Positions 32,105 through 33,615 of a stretch of 33,615 nt of DNA are shown here, one piece after another. The notes under the pieces were generated by a model. It did no database searches, was not told the origin of the DNA, and saw only the letters and a program-made list of their open reading frames with translations. The stretch is from Oehlia diaphana. Taxonomy: Eukaryota; Glomeromycota; Glomeromycetes; Glomerales; Glomeraceae. Where the stretch lies: NCBI GenBank assembly GCA_003833135.1, contig QZLH01000650.1, positions 11,135 through 44,749 of the forward strand. Reading direction: 5' to 3'. Numbering within the stretch: position 1 is the stretch's first letter; every line of letters begins with the position of its first letter. Position numbers and translations under genes: made by a program.

Positions 32105-32629
32105 AACTTTTTTATTTACAGGTTTTTTAGTAATACCTCGACCTCAAACAATACTTCAGAAGACACTCCATCGAACAATAATTTGACAACGCCCGAAATT
32201 CCATCTTGTTTTGAAGGATTAGAAAAGCAGTGGGCAGAGCTCAATAAAGACGGAAGAGGTTTGTTTATTATTATTTTTGAATATAGTTATTTATCTATAT
32301 TAAAGGTTACTATATATTACATAATAGATTTTCGGAACGAAATTTGGTTCAAATCGCACATTGTTATGTCAAGAAGTAAGTATTTAATTTAATATTGCTT
32401 TACTAGATTATACTTCTTTAATAATTTATATTTTACAGAGGAAAATATCACTCCTTTGGAGCACCTGGCAAACTTTTTAAGAAGAACATACCAAGAAGCA
32501 GGTTCTGACGAAGAATCATTACAAGAAGAGAATCTATCTGAAGAGGACGACAAAGTTTCTGACTACAAAGAATTTGAATTATGTTTCACCGATGAATCAT
32601 CATCGGAAGAGGATCCCGTCGACAAATAA
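32105..32629 (+). CDS. C-terminal exons of an unrecognised acidic protein
   Basis: Three exons keep frame: about 32127-32258, 32328-32375 and 32439-32629 (stop TAA 32627-32629), with introns GTTTGT...AATAG and GTAAGT...TTACAG. The product is Ser/Thr/Asn-rich (NTSTSNNTSEDTPSNNN), then PSCFEGLEKQWAELNKDGRG, FRNEIWFKSHIVMSRKENIT and PLEHLANFLRRTYQEAG. It ends in a strongly acidic tail (SDEESLQEENLSEEDD, ESSSEEDPVDK). The 5' end is unclear: an acceptor lies at TTTACAG (32121) or TTTTTTAG (about 32129), and upstream codons (YKPKHIKPSDIPT) may belong to an earlier exon in another frame. G+C content and codon use are clearly coding-like. No domain is recognised; it could be a nuclear or scaffold protein, but that is a guess. 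Confidence 0.5.
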
Positions 32630-33480
32630 CTATAACCCCAACTGCTCTTATGATTTGAGCCAAAGAAAAAAGACGATATTTTCTTGTGTGACACCAGCTC
32701 AGTTAGCTTCACGTAGGTTCCCCAAGTTCTACGATCTAAAGTCATTTATCTAAATGCGAATCAGACACGTTTTATAGATTTTAGATTTACAGATGTACAA
32801 TCTGGATAAAGAATTGCTAATATGTAATAAAAAATTAAATAAAATTCATGCATTAATTTTTATTTAAAAAAATCACTTATTTTTATACTAAATGTGTCAA
32901 CCCTTATCATAAGAGTTTCGGTCCTCCAATTTTCTTCGTTCCTCAGAAAATCAGTCCATGAAATGGACCTTCCAAAGAAAGTGGGATTTTTTTTTTTGCA
33001 TACATCTCGTCAAATGATACTAGATTCCATCCTTTGGCCAAGCTTATAATTCTGGCCGAAATTAAGACTTTAGTGCAATTCAAAATTTCACCTAGCGCAA
33101 AAGATCTGATTGCCACGTGATTTATAATTTCGTAATTCGGGCCGGCACTATAGTTTCGATTTTTTATTTGATAATAGAGATTTTTCAATTAATTCGATTT
33201 TGGCAGAATCGACTATTAAATAAAACATGCAAACATGCATCTTTAAAATAAATAGAATCGGTAAAAAAAATCAAATGTATATAAATTCGAATGAAAATTA
33301 AGTTCATTATGTTAGTCAAAAATTAAATAATAGTAACAATGTTTTATTCAGAACAAATTAAAATAAAATTAGTATCAAGAATTGATTTATTAGACTATTG
33401 AATTATGATTTACTATGATTGACTACTTAAAACTAAAGAAATTTTTGTCTATTTTATAGAAATTTTTCATATGATAAATT
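32630..33480. other. Intergenic; moderately complex, possible element fragment
   Basis: The stretch 32900-33150 is richer in G+C than its flanks and has an 81-codon minus frame (33188-32943). That frame has a plausible but unrecognised sequence (AKGWNLVSFDEMYAKKKIP). Within it TTGGCCAAGCTTATAATTCTGGCC (33034-33057) resembles the subterminal part of the MITE-like element at 3853. I treat it as possible repeat sequence, not a gene. Confidence 0.35.
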
Positions 33481-33489
33481 CTGGTGAAA

Positions 33490-33615
33490 TCTAGATCTAG
33501 GTCTAATTGAGCTATCGTTATTCATTAAAACACTAAAAGATTTGTTGGTTGCCGATCGTACTAAAATAGAAAAGCTTGATTCGAAATGTATTTATATAAT
33601 CAGCAAATCAATACC
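33490..33615 (+). other. Open coding-like frame running off the right edge
   Basis: From about 33490 the plus strand reads NLDLGLIELSLFIKTLKDLL, then VADRTKIEKLDSKCIYIISK, without a stop to the window end. There is no Met, so it would be an internal exon or continue from a non-visible start. Codon variety is better than in neighbouring noise. No family is recognised. Confidence 0.3.

Noticed and set aside
31812..32186. 124-codon plus frame with a Lys run
   Set aside because: Runs through the A36 tract and is out of frame with the convincing acidic-protein exon that overlaps its end.
32563..32745. 60-codon minus frame
   Set aside because: Antisense of the acidic tail exon; Ser-rich only because the sense strand is Glu/Asp/Ser-rich.
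1..33615. tRNA or rRNA genes
   Set aside because: I looked for T-arm GGTTC(A/G)A contexts with matching stems and for conserved rRNA blocks and found none that hold up; covariance-model scanning would be decisive.

Overview
The window looks like nuclear DNA of a Glomeromycotina (arbuscular mycorrhizal) fungus, most likely Rhizophagus. This is inferred from very high A+T content, short GT-AG introns of roughly 40-120 nt, and gene families known to be greatly expanded there: BTB-BACK-TLDc proteins, kinases of the 'NWTSGN...EWIPYNQF' type, and F-box proteins. Many short inverted-repeat elements and decayed gene copies fit the same picture. I identified it by reading alone, with no database search.

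Layout. 1-3430: repeats only. There is a 138-bp tandem repeat at 436-830 and a long degenerate array of about 16 units of 80-125 bp, bounded by short inverted CCAA(A)TTGGG(G/T)ACC ends. 3470-5868 (+): a BTB-BACK-TLDc pseudogene with frameshifts, deletions and a nested pair of inverted-repeat insertions. 6883-9312 (-): a six-exon gene for a compact Timeless/Tof1/Swi1-like replication-fork protein. 10161-10353 (-): a small, perhaps frameshifted, coding remnant. 10613-12168 (+): an intact two-exon BTB-BACK-TLDc gene. 12169-14931: mostly non-coding, with two small inverted-repeat elements, one holding telomere-like CCCTAA repeats. 14932-17615 (-): an ABCG half-transporter whose frame is open through nine exons except for three in-frame TAA stops. 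18097-18440: a clear MITE with a TA target duplication. 20644-22243 (-): a second intact BTB-BACK-TLDc gene. 22244-25544: gene-poor, with an F-box relic and a Tc1/mariner-like transposase relic. 25545-28457 (-): a five-exon kinase gene with four tandem N-lobe-like modules, one per exon, ahead of a complete C-lobe. 29174-30457 (-): an F-box gene broken by one TAA, with a second F-box fragment just upstream. 31164-31675 (+): a small three-exon gene with two TAG stops. 32105-32629 (+): exons of an unrecognised acidic protein. A short open frame runs off the right edge.

This is an accessory, gene-family-rich region rather than a pathway cluster. The three BTB-BACK-TLDc copies share a leader, an intron position and a short linker repeat present in 1, 2 or 3 copies, so they record recent duplication and decay. 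The kinase gene grew by duplicating a whole exon with its intron. Three separate loci are broken by nonsense codons alone, without frameshifts. The most unusual objects are the multi-N-lobe kinase, the stop-only ABCG pseudogene (possible C-to-T change at CpA), the compact Timeless protein, and the nested insertions in the BTB pseudogene.
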